NCBI GenBank assembly: GCA_948567375.1
Contig: OX419759.1
Location: forward strand, 12,058,744 to 12,122,743
Source of the DNA: Lunularia cruciata
Lineage: Eukaryota > Streptophyta > Marchantiopsida > Lunulariales > Lunulariaceae
DNA: 64,000 nucleotides
Direction: 5' to 3'
Part shown: piece after piece, positions 25,501 through 37,173 of the stretch
How positions within the stretch are numbered: position 1 is the first letter of the stretch
Layout of the letters: every line of letters starts with the position of its first letter
Made by a program: the position numbers and the translations under genes
Notes under the pieces: model-generated
The model's database searches: none
Seen by the model: the letters and a program-made list of their open reading frames with translations, nothing else
Told to the model about the DNA's origin: nothing

Positions 25501-28236
25501 ATAAGTTATTTTGTGCAGGCCTAGGTTCGAATACGTTCACAGACTATTTTGATCTCTTTTGAATATCTTCCGCTCCACTGCCGCTGTGAGAAGTGTCTCA
25601 ACACCCCAAACTCCAGGAGCGAAACCGTTCAGATGATGCACGTCAGAGATGGCTCTTGATGACTACATTGCAGACCAGATCATAATGAGTGTGTAGAAAT
25701 AGAACACCTATAGGAAGTTCAATCAGGAAGAGGAGTATCAATGGACTCCCACTTCATTTTCTCCTTAATTAGTTGAACCAGTTCTCCGGTCCACGCACTT
25801 TAAACTTCACGTAGACTCAAGAGCTGCTTAACTTCACCGTGAGAATCGAAACAATGAAGTTACCTTTTCTTGAAACAGATTCCTTGACGTAAAAGAACGG
25901 CAATATTTGCTTGTTCTTGTTTTGGTGCATTCACTCATGGCGCAGCTTAACATTTGGATTAGATTCATTTTATCTGTTCCTTTGTATTCCTATCGAAATT
26001 GTTTATGAGAAACAGTTGGGAGGCAGTCAATATGAATAAGATAGCTCGGGAGTTTCTCAGTTCAACTCTGTAACGGTCGATGCGATAGTTGAAGAATTTC
26101 CAGGGATTCAATGCAACACGCCGAAGGTAGCAAAACCGAGGAATGCTGAGAATTATGTAATTATGACAGAGAGAGTATGCGTGATGTCACTTGCGAGGGG
26201 GTTAAGCCCCCGACTCTCACGATAATGTGCACAATTTGAGATCAAGTGACCTTCAGTCACAAATGTATGGCCGTGCTACAGCAGATAATTAGAACTTTAA
26301 CAGGAGGAAACATTTACTGCAACCACGAGGACGAAGAGGCCAACGTATAGTTCCGTAATCGGATGAGTAGTAGACCTATATCATGAGAATTCTAGAGTGT
26401 GACCACTCTCTCATGCGCGCGACTCTCGTTGGGTATGAGCATTGTTCAGGTAAGTGGAAGCCCGAACTAGTACATGTCACTTGCCTCCATCTTGCAAGTA
26501 GTTCCAAGTAGTATTCCCTGGGTTCGACGGTCCAATTCTGTTCTGTCGAAATCGGGAAAAGAGAATTATTAATCGGGTAAACCCCGTGCTGCTTAAAGAA
26601 GTGCAAAAATTGTGGAGGTAAGAAATATAACTGTTGTTCTCTGTCTGTAACAGGGGAGAAAGAATGTTGAAGAGTGAACGACATCCAATTCGCTGAAATG
26701 GACATAAAGTTCTCCACTGAGAACACTTGTCCTGGTTGCCTTTCCTGATCTTATATTCGGCCTTGCTGCACGAGATGCCTACAAGTTGCAATGAACACTT
26801 CTCAGATGTTAAAACTTTTTGATTCATTTTGATCTGTCAAGATTGAAAAGGGGTTACCGAGGCCTTGCACTCAAGCTCATCTGCTCCGCAGCTTCCCCAA
26901 ACGTAGTAGATACCCGATACAACAAACTAAACAGCAAATGTGTTTGTTGTTTACTTTTGTTGACCGGAAATCACGAATGGCTAACCAATTAACCAAAGTG
27001 GAGGTCTCCTTTTTCTTAAATTAACTTATTTATTATAAAGACGGAAATGTTCAAAAATGAAGTCGAAGAAGAATTGTGTAAGACCAGAATTTTAGCAGAT
27101 TTAGAATCTTTAATTCCAGAAGCCAAAATTCTCGCTTCCTTCCGCTCATGGATCTTCACTATCCACACTGGAGATCGGTATCTAGGCATCTCCATCCTTG
27201 CAATCATATCCATCTGGCATCAACTGCTGGTCTAAAGAAGTCATTCGCACGTCAAAGAGAATTGTTCAGACTACTGCCGCCACGCGTAAGACTTCTAGAG
27301 AACAATGCACTGCGATAGTACATACTATACATTACTTTCTTAGTGAACAAAGTGAACCACTCTTTCACTCTTTCACTCTTTCACTATGATTTAATCTCCC
27401 TTGCACTGAAGTCCAAAATTTGCCTATAAGCATAAAGTCAGATGAAGTCCTTTCCAGATCTCGTCTCAGGTAAAATCAAGAATAATTAATTTGCTCCTAG
27501 ATGTCCAGGTTACGTAGCTGCCACTTTTTCCTTGCAGAGAAGTAGGGGACCCAGCCAACTGTGTAGCTTTTGGGAACAGGTGCTGTACAGCCGGCATCAG
27601 CCCGTGCTGTGTGGTGTGTGGTGTTGTGTTCGAGTCTCATTAACACAACACCGAGGCTTAGTCGCATTATATATGCATGATATCATCCATGGTGCTGTAC
27701 GGGATTCGCCCACTAGAAAATACAAGATCCCCTCAAGGTTGCCGAAAGGATCCAGAGCCATACCAACCGCGAAGTTGATCCATAAGAGTGCACAGAGCAT
27801 CATCAGGTAGGATATCGAAATAGGCAACGAGTTTTTGGAGAGAATTTACTAGGTTGAGTTCATATCAACTTAAATCCCGTTAAGGAACTCAAGTTACTTT
27901 CTCAAGCTTTTTGTATATGCCCTCCTATGCGAAACGTTGAATCATATCTATAAATCTAGAAGCTGTGTAAGAACCAGTGGGACTAAGATTATACACATAT
28001 AACAACTCAAAAGACGAGATCATGATCATAGTCACCGTTCTTTGGAACCAGAATTTAATTATAATGCACAATACCTCCAATTCCAAACTTCGGTAGGAAG
28101 GGGCGATGAAAGCTATTGCCTCCTACAACATGGTTGAAAGGAATTATGACCTCTCATTTCCTTCGATACTGATATACTTCGATACACTGACAGCACCTTG
28201 TTGTTCAAACTAGAACAGGAAAGAATGATTATTCAC
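22521..28236. other. Unassigned spacer between repeats and the protease gene
   Basis: No frame here matches a family I recognise. Visible pieces: a repeated block starting gttacactctctccaactgttgcac (23,442) with a second version near 23,721; one member of the dispersed repeat at 24,421-24,510 and a fragment near 26,200; gagggtc repeated three times near 24,958; and tcactctt repeated near 27,360. Diverged or single-exon genes could be hidden here. Confidence 0.4.
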
Positions 28237-29694
28237 CTATAAAAGGTTGCAGTCCAATTCAACCCAGGAGATAACTGAATTGTCTTGATCGTGAAGCACC
28301 TGGAAGTTTTGTTGCTGAACATTCCCGAAGATGCTAATTCCACTGCTCTCCAGGAGTGCTAAACACATGTAAGTACCTGTACCAGTGACTGTAAAAACAA
28401 CCATGATATTCTCAAATGGAAGATCAAAGTCTGCACCTTCGAAGTTATATGTCATGGAAGGAACGCTCACGCTGGGGAGATCTGTGATGTCATAGCACAC
28501 TTCCAAATTAACCAAGTCGAGCAGATCCACTCTTGTATATGTAGTGCCAACTTTAGCCGTGTACGAGGTGATGATCTGTTGGTAGGCTATGGTGTTCAGA
28601 AGTGTATAAGTAGTGCCAGAGTCGAAGATAACACCACCATTGCCCGAGGTATCAAGTGCAAAAGCTTCCGCTGGAATGTTCTCCTTCACTCCTTGAAGCG
28701 TGATGTCGATGAGGTTAACGTAGTAATACGGGATGACGTCGACAGAGTACGGAGTAAGGATAGGTGTGGTCTTCAATCCTGTAATATTGGAAGGTACTGA
28801 CATTTCACCAAAAATCAGAGGACTCCTAGCTGAATCTTCTTCGTATCGGCTTAGCAAGCAGTAAGAAAATTTGTTTGAAATGTTGAGAATTGGAACAATC
28901 TGCGATGGGAATGAAATTGGGCCTCGAGCCAAGCCGACGAGACCGTCAGTGCCAGAGAATGAGCCATTGTTCCTGCGCCCACAGCCGAATTGGAAGTCGG
29001 GGACTGTTGTCGAGGAACCATCCGTCGAGGTTAGAGTGATAGTTTCGGTGGAGAAGTCTCCTTCGGTTGTGGATTGGTCTCCATAACTGTACGAGTATTG
29101 ACAATTCGGGGTGCAGGTCACCTGGTTATCTCCCAATATCTCGCAACCTGGACAGCCCAGAGGAGCATATGTCGTCGATTGAGAAGGGTCAAAGAGTTTA
29201 GATTCGAAACATATGTCGCAAGGCGTACACTGCAACCACACAAGATCACTGCCTGTATCAGCAATGGCAACAAAATCCTGTGGCGGTGTGCCGATAGAAA
29301 ACTCCATGGAGTATGACCCCGGAGTAACAGATATATCCGATGAGACATCTAGCGTCCTCCTTCCGTTGAAGTTACCGTAAGGTGCATTTCTGGACCTCCT
29401 ATCCAGAGATGCGGCTCGAGCTCTGCTCCTAACTACATCCCGGTGTATCTTCTGTACGATGGTTAGATCATCCGTCACCCCGTAACTCGACGAGTCTATC
29501 AGATGAGCCTTGAATCCATTCGCAGAAGGATTGGCTGTATATTCCCCCAGGTGCCGGCCGGTGTGTGTCTTTCCATTTTTGGGTCGTGTCAAATGCTTTG
29601 TTACCCAACCATTTTCTTGTATGTTCAGAGCGGCAGAACTATACAGTTGAATAACGAGCAGCACCACTAACGAGATTGCTCGCCACGAGCTCAT
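28237..29694 (-). CDS. Nepenthesin-like aspartic protease (family A1), intronless
   Basis: A single frame of 485 aa. Residues 1 to about 22 form a signal peptide (hydrophobic VVLLVIQLY). A basic prosegment follows to about residue 120 with RSRARAASLDRRSR near 89-102. The first catalytic motif is DTGS at 146-149 (AIADTGSDLVWLQC) and the second DSGT at 358-361 (VIFDSGTTYTLL); the flap Tyr lies in SYSYGD near 201-206. A Cys-rich insert between about 156 and 198 (CTPCDIC, CPGCEI, CTPNC) is the mark of plant nepenthesin-type enzymes. The protein ends with QQQNFQVLHD and WVELDCNLL, typical of the family's C-terminus. Length is normal. Expected role: secreted or vacuolar acid endopeptidase. The start was chosen because the signal peptide begins there. 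It is outside the duplication and appears intact. Confidence 0.96.
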   Translation of the reverse strand: MSSWRAISLVVLLVIQLYSSAALNIQENGWVTKHLTRPKNGKTHTGRHLGEYTANPSANGFKAHLIDSSSYGVTDDLTIVQKIHRDVVRSRARAASLDRRSRNAPYGNFNGRRTLDVSSDISVTPGSYSMEFSIGTPPQDFVAIADTGSDLVWLQCTPCDICFESKLFDPSQSTTYAPLGCPGCEILGDNQVTCTPNCQYSYSYGDQSTTEGDFSTETITLTSTDGSSTTVPDFQFGCGRRNNGSFSGTDGLVGLARGPISFPSQIVPILNISNKFSYCLLSRYEEDSARSPLIFGEMSVPSNITGLKTTPILTPYSVDVIPYYYVNLIDITLQGVKENIPAEAFALDTSGNGGVIFDSGTTYTLLNTIAYQQIITSYTAKVGTTYTRVDLLDLVNLEVCYDITDLPSVSVPSMTYNFEGADFDLPFENIMVVFTVTGTGTYMCLALLESSGISIFGNVQQQNFQVLHDQDNSVISWVELDCNLL

Positions 29695-32600
29695 GTTCTA
29701 CAACCTCTGCTTACTGAACCTCTCGGCAAAATCGTTGATGAGTGCCAGGCGATTAGGGAAAAGTTATATGTGTTTAGAAGTTTAACGACTGGTCTAGTCT
29801 AGAAGTCTAGAACTCAAGCCTAACGACTGAAGTATAAGTCTAGAAGAAATCAGTGAACATAGTATTTTCACACGGAAGCCACTGAGATTCGTACAATCGA
29901 CGAGCTCAGGTGAAAAGGATTGCAAGAATTGAGCTCGGAATTTGATGCTGATATTATTTTTACTTCCCAAAACAACCAGAACACAACTAAGAGTCGATCG
30001 GCATCGGAGGCTGTGTAACAATGAAGTCCATGGTGCCGCCTTATAGTTGTCAAATTCCGTGTGTCGACCTGCCCGGGAGAGATTACGATTTTATTCAGTC
30101 AAGGGCCACCGTCATTTGTGGGGTCCGAGAACTGTCGGATTGGCAATAGTAACTCCTCATTGCCTCGGAAAGCCTCCGCCTAAGGAAGAAACTGTAACCT
30201 ATTCATCAACCACAGCAGGCCACCTGCCGGTGATAAGATCCCCCCTCGTCCTCTCGTTAGGTTAGTTCGTGTTCAATCGCTAGATCTCGTGGAACCACTC
30301 AGCTGCTACACCATGTAGCAGCTGTTCCCGTCACTTCTCAAGACTGCATCTTTTGTCTGTACTTCCCCGCCTCTCTTGCGCTCTTTGCTACTTATAATTT
30401 GTCGAGTCACGAAAGAAGGCAGCACGGGTTGAATTGTTTATGAGTTACGAAGAAGCTTCCGATTCCTCCTTTCCGCTTTCCACTTGGCTGATTCTCTTAA
30501 CGAAGAATTTTGACTCAGCGGTTTCCTTCATCTGAGTTGAAACTTCGAACGTATGAAATGGAGGTTTACTTCAAGACTTCAGCTGTACATCTAGAGCGGG
30601 ACCACATGCAAGCGGCGCAGGTGGATACAACTGCTACGATTCCGTTACTTTAACCCGTCTGGTTAAAGCTGTTTTGGGGGAGCCTCTCTTCGAATTCTAG
30701 CTAGCTTTGTATTAATATCGATCCCTTACTCGGAAGGAGAGAAACATAAGCAGTCGCAACGCGTTAAGAAGATGTTTCGAAACTGTATATTAAACAGTAC
30801 CCAGGATGTTGTCAAGGATTCCTCTTTAAACGGCTTAGCAATCACATACATAGCAGAACTTTGGTGGATCCTTGAGACACGTGTATCTCACTTTTTCCAG
30901 TAAACGTAAAACTGGTTTGTCGAGTGGAGGATCAGAGAGAACCATGTGTACATATTTCAAAAGGCTTCTGAACGTTTGAAGACGACCATATGCATTTAGC
31001 CTCTGCATGAACGCATGTCACTTGAACAATATATTTCGACCTTGGAACTCAGCAGTTGGTGAGATGTTCATGAATCCACAGATTTCAACTGACACTAAGG
31101 TCAAACCGTATGTGACTACAATAAATAAGTTTCGGTTATGAGTGACAGTTGACACTCACGCTTCTTCCATCACCTACATCTGATTCGATTGCGAATAAAT
31201 GTAAGCTTCAGTCATGGTGATGCTTGTGCAATCGACACACTGTTCACAAGCAGTGTCTTCAAGCTCTAAATTCCCTTCGCAATTCGCCTATAGATAAGAT
31301 CTGAAATTGTACTAATTTTATAAGGAACAAGTCCACTTGATCAAGTGGTGGAAGCTCAATACATGTACCGTACGAACGTTGGTCGTACAGGTGGGTATGG
31401 AAATCGCTCGAATTGGCTGACTTCGTCGATTATAGGTATCCAAATTCTTGCAACCAAGGACTCGAACATCTATAGGTCCATTTGTTAAATGTTGTTAAAA
31501 TGTTGCATGTGGACGTTGTGAAGTTCCGAATGTCTCGAGATCTCGCTTCCCGCCACCCAGTACTGAAACATACAATAAACTGATATTTGCATCTATGACA
31601 GTGTTGTTGTCAAGTTTGGACTGATCCGAAACCTCCACTCTAGATCTTAAAATTCTCAACCGCTTGCGAAAGGCAAGGCTGCCTTCACCTGACACATGAC
31701 GGTTGCTCAGAGACCTCTGTTGGTCCTGAGATGGCACGCAGCGTGGTTACAAAACTTCTGGCGCTTGTAGATTGGTGTCGTACGCAACGAGTGATGGAGT
31801 GTAACTCTGGGGACAGATTGAGCACAACCGGTTTCTCTAAACATCAAGCGAATTTGATGCTTGGAAAGCACTCATCGTGGTGCTTCTAATCACTTTCATT
31901 CAAACAAATGCTGGGGTTCCACGCCCACATTCTGCTCAAGACAGGTCCACGCTTCAGGACTAAGCAATGCACGTTGGTCACCAGTCTTGGCATTGGTAAC
32001 AGCATCTCAACTTTTCTTTAGCACTACATGCTGGAATCGATCCATATCCTACGCTTTAGCCGAAAAGTTAGAAGAACTTTGTCTTAAGTCTGCAAGTCCC
32101 TTGGGGTGCCCATCGATAGGAGCTCTGCTTTACATCTGCTTTTCTTTCGACAGGATCCGTCTATGAGAACACCATCCTTATAAACTGATTCGAGATACAG
32201 TACTCGATGGAGGTCCTGTCTAATATTATCCTTATGCTCCTTCGTTCAAGGGTGCCACGTGTCTAGATCACGAGACAACATAAATGTGTAAGACGCTTAT
32301 GTACCGATGTACGAGCAATATGCAACCTACACCATCAATCAAGGTTTAATTCGGAATGAGTTCATTGCATTTTGAGGTTCCTTTCTTCACAAAGATGTAG
32401 TTTGAGATTTGTGAACTTTGTAAGCTAGAACGCCAAGTGCTTCGCAGCCTCTTCTCTCACCGACAACAGAGAAGATCATACCATGCACGATCTTACAACA
32501 CCAATTGACTTATTGCGTGTGTTATCATAGTTCCTACAGCAGCTATTTTGATTACTTACAATAGTCATTTACTGGTATCATCTCGTCAGGATTGCACCAT

Positions 32601-34240
32601 GGAGATGTGAAAAAGTAGGCGATCATATCATTTTTCTCGTGGTGTGCATAAAGTTAGAGATAGAACTTAGTAGTATCTTTAAAAATTAGGAGCTTACCAT
32701 ACTAGAAAACAAGAAAGTTTACTCTACAAGATTATAAAACATGTAAAAGAATAAATATAATCGTATGTACATTTTTAAACCTCTCGTGTATGCTCGTTCA
32801 TAAGCATATATGTGTCCTATATTCTTCTCATTTGAAAGGTATAATCTCATCCCTACTCTGATCATTAATTTATTCGATCAACTTGAAGAGAAAACTTGTG
32901 TGGACTAGATTTAAATTTCTAATTCTACGCAGAAATTCTAATTTTAGCTAGTGCTGTCCCAACATCTTCAGTCAGGTGTATTATGAATGACTTTTTCGTC
33001 TTTCTATTGGCGGGAATCGGTCAGTATATTGGAGTGGCTAAGGGGTAACCTACGTAGTCAAACGACATTCTCACGCGCTTAAATCAAGTCTTTTCATTCA
33101 GATCAGATAGCCTTTTCATTCAGATTAGTTGCTAAATTTGAAGAGTTAAACTTGGTGATCTCATTCTTGGAAATTATTAATAAGTATTAGTTTCATGTGA
33201 TTCATTGTTACTCTTGGTTTCTCTCTAGTCCATCAGGCGAGACACCCTACAGCAGTACTGAATTTTGACTGCTTATCTGCCTCTGACACGTTGCCCAACA
33301 CTCTTTGCACACCTATTCATGTGAAACACAGCCGAAAGGCCAAGTACACTAAGTATTATAGCCCCGAATGGAAAAGAGGGAATACGCGCACGAGACCCCA
33401 CGATGGCACTTCCTTTACAAGTTCCGTTATCGTGTGACCCTTCCTTGTGCATAAAGTAAAGGAAGCCGTACTAAAAGTTTATAATTAAACTCATAGGCTG
33501 CTATGGCCCTTTAACAGTATATCACTCCGTCAACCGGCATAATGCTCCGAAGACCAATTCAATACAACTAATCACCTCCGCAACATTCTCGGCCGTGAAT
33601 GTTTTCGAACTTGAAGCCACTTTGTTTCATCTTCAGCGCGACAACGTACCACGGTGGACCATCTATCGAATGCACTGGCGCTACGTGGTGAACCTAAAAC
33701 CAAGTTTAATGCGCGGGTTCGGCACTTTTTCAAGTCCACTTCATAAGAGCAACTCGGAACTTGGGAAAGTTCTCACATCACGAATAGTCGCAAAATGGTT
33801 CAGCCCAGCAGAGGGAAACATGGAGAAGCTAAACTCTCCGTCATAAACTGCCAATGGAATGATCACTCACCACGAGTTTCCCGTACCAGTCTTTCGCGGC
33901 ATGTTCACCAACCGCATGCAGATTTGGATGTTCCGAATTTTGCAAATTAGATGTTCCCTTCACCCGAAGAGGAGGATTGAATGAGAGAGTTATAATGAAT
34001 AGGGTATGGAAAAGCCCGAACTCATAGAACACAAGAAGACCCCATCAACCGTCACAAGGGAGAGACAAAAGAGAAAGAGTGAGAATGGGACTAGACTTCA
34101 ATAATATTAATATGAGATATTTACTCTATCGTGCTTAATATATTAGAACTAAAAAAGTTATGAAATCTATATCCTACTAGAACATCGAAATAGCATCATC
34201 TACAAATAGCATCTCGAAATAGCATGATTACTTTTATATA

Positions 34241-34334
34241 AAGTGCATCAATCAATGCACTCTATAGAACGATGAAGACACCCTAGAATGATTTCCTTTT
34301 TAAAGTGCATCAATCAGTGCACTCTATAGAACAA
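34241..34334. repeat. Two-copy tandem repeat with palindromic core
   Basis: The block aaagtgcatcaatcaatgca plus ctctatagaac occurs at 34,241 and again, with one change in the core, at 34,302. The core agtgcatcaatcaatgcact is nearly self-complementary, so each copy could fold into a small hairpin. Confidence 0.6.
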
Positions 34335-35206
34335 TGAACCCCCGCTATCTAAAAAGTGTCTAAAGAATAGAATATATAACCCTGCACATATACTGTAGAA
34401 GACTTTAGCAATTTTGCGAGGATTGATGCCTACTCCTCCACCTCGATTCGTCATATGATTATCAAAGTCCGTTGACCTTGACGAACAATCTACGAATTCT
34501 GGTAGGTTATTCTACAAGATGCAATCCCAAGTTCTCTCTGACGAACTGCAAAGGTTGCCCGAAATTTGGTGTTACAGTCCATTCTCAGTAAGTGCAGGCC
34601 TCCGCTCCGGCACTTATGGATTTTCACTAGTCCAAAATTCTTTAATTGTAAATTTTTCGAGGCTCTAACATCCAGAGTTAGCGGAAGAGTTTGGATTTGG
34701 ATAGGAAACTTTTGATAAATTATGTATTCTATAAATCTAAGAATATCATAAAATGGCATTGAATACTAGACTAAGTTTAAGCAAAATATCATAAACTTAG
34801 CATTAGAATATAGAAATGGTACCTCTTTCCTATGAGCTCCATTTGTAAAAAGTTTATAATGCTTGTGGTCATCCAAGTTATCGGTAATGGTTATTCTTTC
34901 TCAAACCTTAATTATATATTGTTAGTCTGTAATTGCTGTAAGAGTAGTAATTATCTTCAGACGATCATACCATTTGTCGTCCGATCAGACCACTGCAACC
35001 GCCATAGCATTTCCCAAACCTGACCTAGGGCTGGCTGCAAATGAGCATGAATGAGTGAGTGCCGTGATAGAGAGTGTTACTGCCTAGTGTCACAGTCTAC
35101 TGCTAGGAGTTGTGCAGACGGCTTCTGGAATAGAGATATATTGCCAGATGTCAACCTGGCAAAGTGGAGGAAGAAACTTCTTTTCTTTTCAAGAAAAAGA
35201 AAGGTT

Positions 35207-35360
35207 ATCCTTCGTGTTTTCTACGCGGTCCCCCTAGTTCTCTTCTTTTTCATTTTCAAACGGAAAGGGCGACCGCGTAGAAAACACGAAGGATGGGAAG
35301 ACCACATCAAGCTTTAGAAGGGTGAGACAAAAGAAGTAAAATGGGGCTGAGCCCCGATAA
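35207..35360 (+). repeat. Dispersed repeat with a perfect 24 bp inverted repeat
   Basis: Positions 35,207-35,230 and 35,271-35,294 are exact reverse complements (arm core gaccgcgtagaaaacacgaa) around a 40 bp pyrimidine-rich loop. The right arm runs into gggaagacc, catcaagc, gagacaaaagaagtaaaatg and gggctgagcccc, a second small hairpin. Related pieces occur at about 3,960-4,030 and 50,530-50,590 (opposite orientation), 19,880-19,935, 24,421-24,510, 26,200-26,235 and 34,030-34,090. This looks like a short non-autonomous element, either a MITE or a SINE; its class is not clear. Confidence 0.65.
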
Positions 35361-36037
35361 TGTTTACGTTTTAGGGTCTTTTCTGAAAAGGAACTTCACG
35401 AATTCGATCCCCAGAGCCCCATTTACCTCGTAGGGTTTATCCTATGTGTGCGCCTTCCCTCTCCAGAGTCCGGTTGGAACATAAGTCACGAGAAGTCCTT
35501 GGTCACAGACCACGAAAAGTGCGGCCCGTGGAGAAGTTGCAGATTGTTTGCAGCTGTTCTCCCGAGCAGAACAGAGCAAGCAAGTTGCTATTACCTCTTA
35601 CCTTAGAGATGTTTCATCACCATTTAAACCCAAAATCTCTATCGTCCTATGCATCATGTAGACAGGCCTTTGGGGTGGAGGGGGTTAGTAGCGTGGGATC
35701 CGTTGCCAGGGCATATTGTCTTCTGCAAAGTTTTGAATCTTCTTCGCCTGGGCGTGAATAAAGGACACTAGAATCTAGACATGTCCTTCAGGAATAAACT
35801 CCATGTACTTAATGTGGGACAAGACGAAAGTCTTAACATGTAACTCATTTCTTAATATGTAATTTCCCCAGCTTCTGAGAACGTGTTGTAACGGTTGCAA
35901 ACGATTTTTCCAATTTCAAAATTTCAGTCTAAAAATGAAGATTTGAATGAAAACAGAATAATTCTACTATTTAGAGATAAGTAGTCGGTAGCTTCTTTTA
36001 TAAGTGAAGATTTAAGTTTTCTTTCTTTGTTGGGAGT

Positions 36038-36107
36038 AGGGATGTAACTCAGGGGTTGAGTATCACCTTGACGTTGTGAAAGCATCAGTTAGAACCTGAT
36101 ATCACTA
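36038..36107 (+). pseudogene. trnV-GAC: Plastid-type tRNA-Val(GAC) relic
   Basis: The sequence starts agggatgtaactcagggg, has the anticodon loop cttgacg with anticodon GAC, and a T-arm-like gttagaacctgat. Changes in the acceptor stem (atcacta at the 3' side instead of the expected match to agggat) break the stem, so it is a pseudogene of plastid origin rather than a working nuclear tRNA. Confidence 0.88.
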
Positions 36108-36332
36108 AAATTATTTGAAGGACTTTAAGTTGTTGCTTTCTTGTTATTGAAAGAGGCTTGAGGGATTGAAACAATAAGGTGGGTATGGGTATACTAGAAA
36201 TATGCTCCGAGCTAATATGAAGTGAATGCAAAATAAGCATAAGCTATCTATCTCTTGGGATGGAAGACGATTTGAAATCTGCTTTGTCTACGACGGAAAA
36301 AGCTATAAGTAAAAGTAATATAACTACGAATC

Positions 36333-36600
36333 TTAGGGAGTGTTTGATCATGGCTCAGGATGAACGCTGGCGGCATGCTTAACACATTCGAATCGGACCT
36401 GGAGCATCCTAGTGGTGTTTACAGTGGTGGACGGGTGAGTAATGCGTAAGAACATGCCCTTGGGAGGGAGACAACAGCTGGAAACGGTTGCTAATACCCC
36501 ATAGGCTCAGGAGCAAAACGAGGAATCCACCTAAGAAGGGGCTTGTGTCTGATTACCTTGTTGGTGAGGTAATAGCTTACCAAGGCGACGATCAGTAGCG

Positions 36601-36650
<50 letters not shown>

Positions 36651-36798
36651 ATGGGGACTGAGACAGCAGTGCGGAACTTTCGCAGTGGGCGAAAGCCTGA
36701 CGGAGCAATGCCGCGTGGAGGTAGGAGGCTTACCAGTCGTAAACTCCTTTTCTCAGAAGAAGATGTAGTGACGGTATCTGAGGGACAATTCAACATCC
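36333..36798 (+). pseudogene. rrn16: Plastid 16S rRNA 5' fragment
   Basis: About 465 bp of about 1,490. Conserved 16S landmarks are plain: ggctcaggatgaacgctggc, ggacgggtgagtaa, gctggaaacgg, ggaggaatcc, accaaggcgacgatcagtag, cacactgggactgagac and gggcgaaagcctgacggagc. It includes a roughly 12 bp extra segment (ctggagcatcct) in the variable loop after cggac, and lost part of the usual ctacgggaggcagcag stretch (here catggggactgagacagcag). The end is abrupt, so it is a truncated copy. Confidence 0.95.
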
Positions 36799-36800
36799 TT

Positions 36801-37173
36801 CATATTCTTGAAGCTTGTTGTAAATTTCAAATTCGAAGTATTTGGAATCTGTAGTAAATTTACCTTAGCAACTGTATGGTTTTAGCTTATCCTCTCTCTT
36901 ATCAAGGAATTGGTGGATTAGTGTATAATTACCCACTTCTGAGGTGTAACTTCCGCCTTCTGGAGTTCATAAAGCTTAACCTAGCAACCAAGGAACTCTG
37001 TTTTTGGAAACAAGCTTGCTCCAGTATTAATCTGTTCCCACAAATTAATACTGTTTTTGCTTCTCAAAACTCTCTCAATTCACAGGGAGAATACCGCATC
37101 TATATTTCAAGTAGAAGGGGTCACGCAAGTTAGAAAGGAATTTACAATGAGATACTGTAAATTGAATATCTCT
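36801..37173. other. 3' flank of the transporter gene
   Basis: No gene seen. It contains the 3' untranslated region expected for the minus-strand transporter that ends at 37,174, and presumably its polyadenylation signals. Confidence 0.5.

Larger units (their letters stand above)
29695..36009. other. Unassigned spacer between protease and plastid insertion
   Basis: No recognisable gene. The first few hundred bases presumably hold the protease promoter, but I see no compelling TATA box. Short frames at 31,495-32,166 and 35,444-35,761 show no family signature. Positions 34,241-34,334 contain a two-copy tandem repeat with a self-complementary core. A strong hairpin lies at 35,207-35,294, and a dispersed repeat member at 34,030-34,090. 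Confidence 0.45.
36010..36800 (+). other. Nuclear insertion of plastid DNA (trnV-GAC to rrn16)
   Basis: The order trnV-GAC, a spacer of about 228 bp, then the 5' third of rrn16 is exactly the plastid inverted-repeat order and spacing. The spacer itself aligns with the plastid rrn16 leader region (for example ctttgtctacga and gctataagtaa just upstream of the rRNA). All parts carry many substitutions and small indels, so the transfer is old. The 5' limit is uncertain; the 3' limit is abrupt at about 36,790-36,800, inside the rRNA. Confidence 0.92.

Noticed and set aside
36491-36796. 101-codon frame opposite the 16S relic.
   Set aside because: It is an antisense frame of rRNA-derived sequence.
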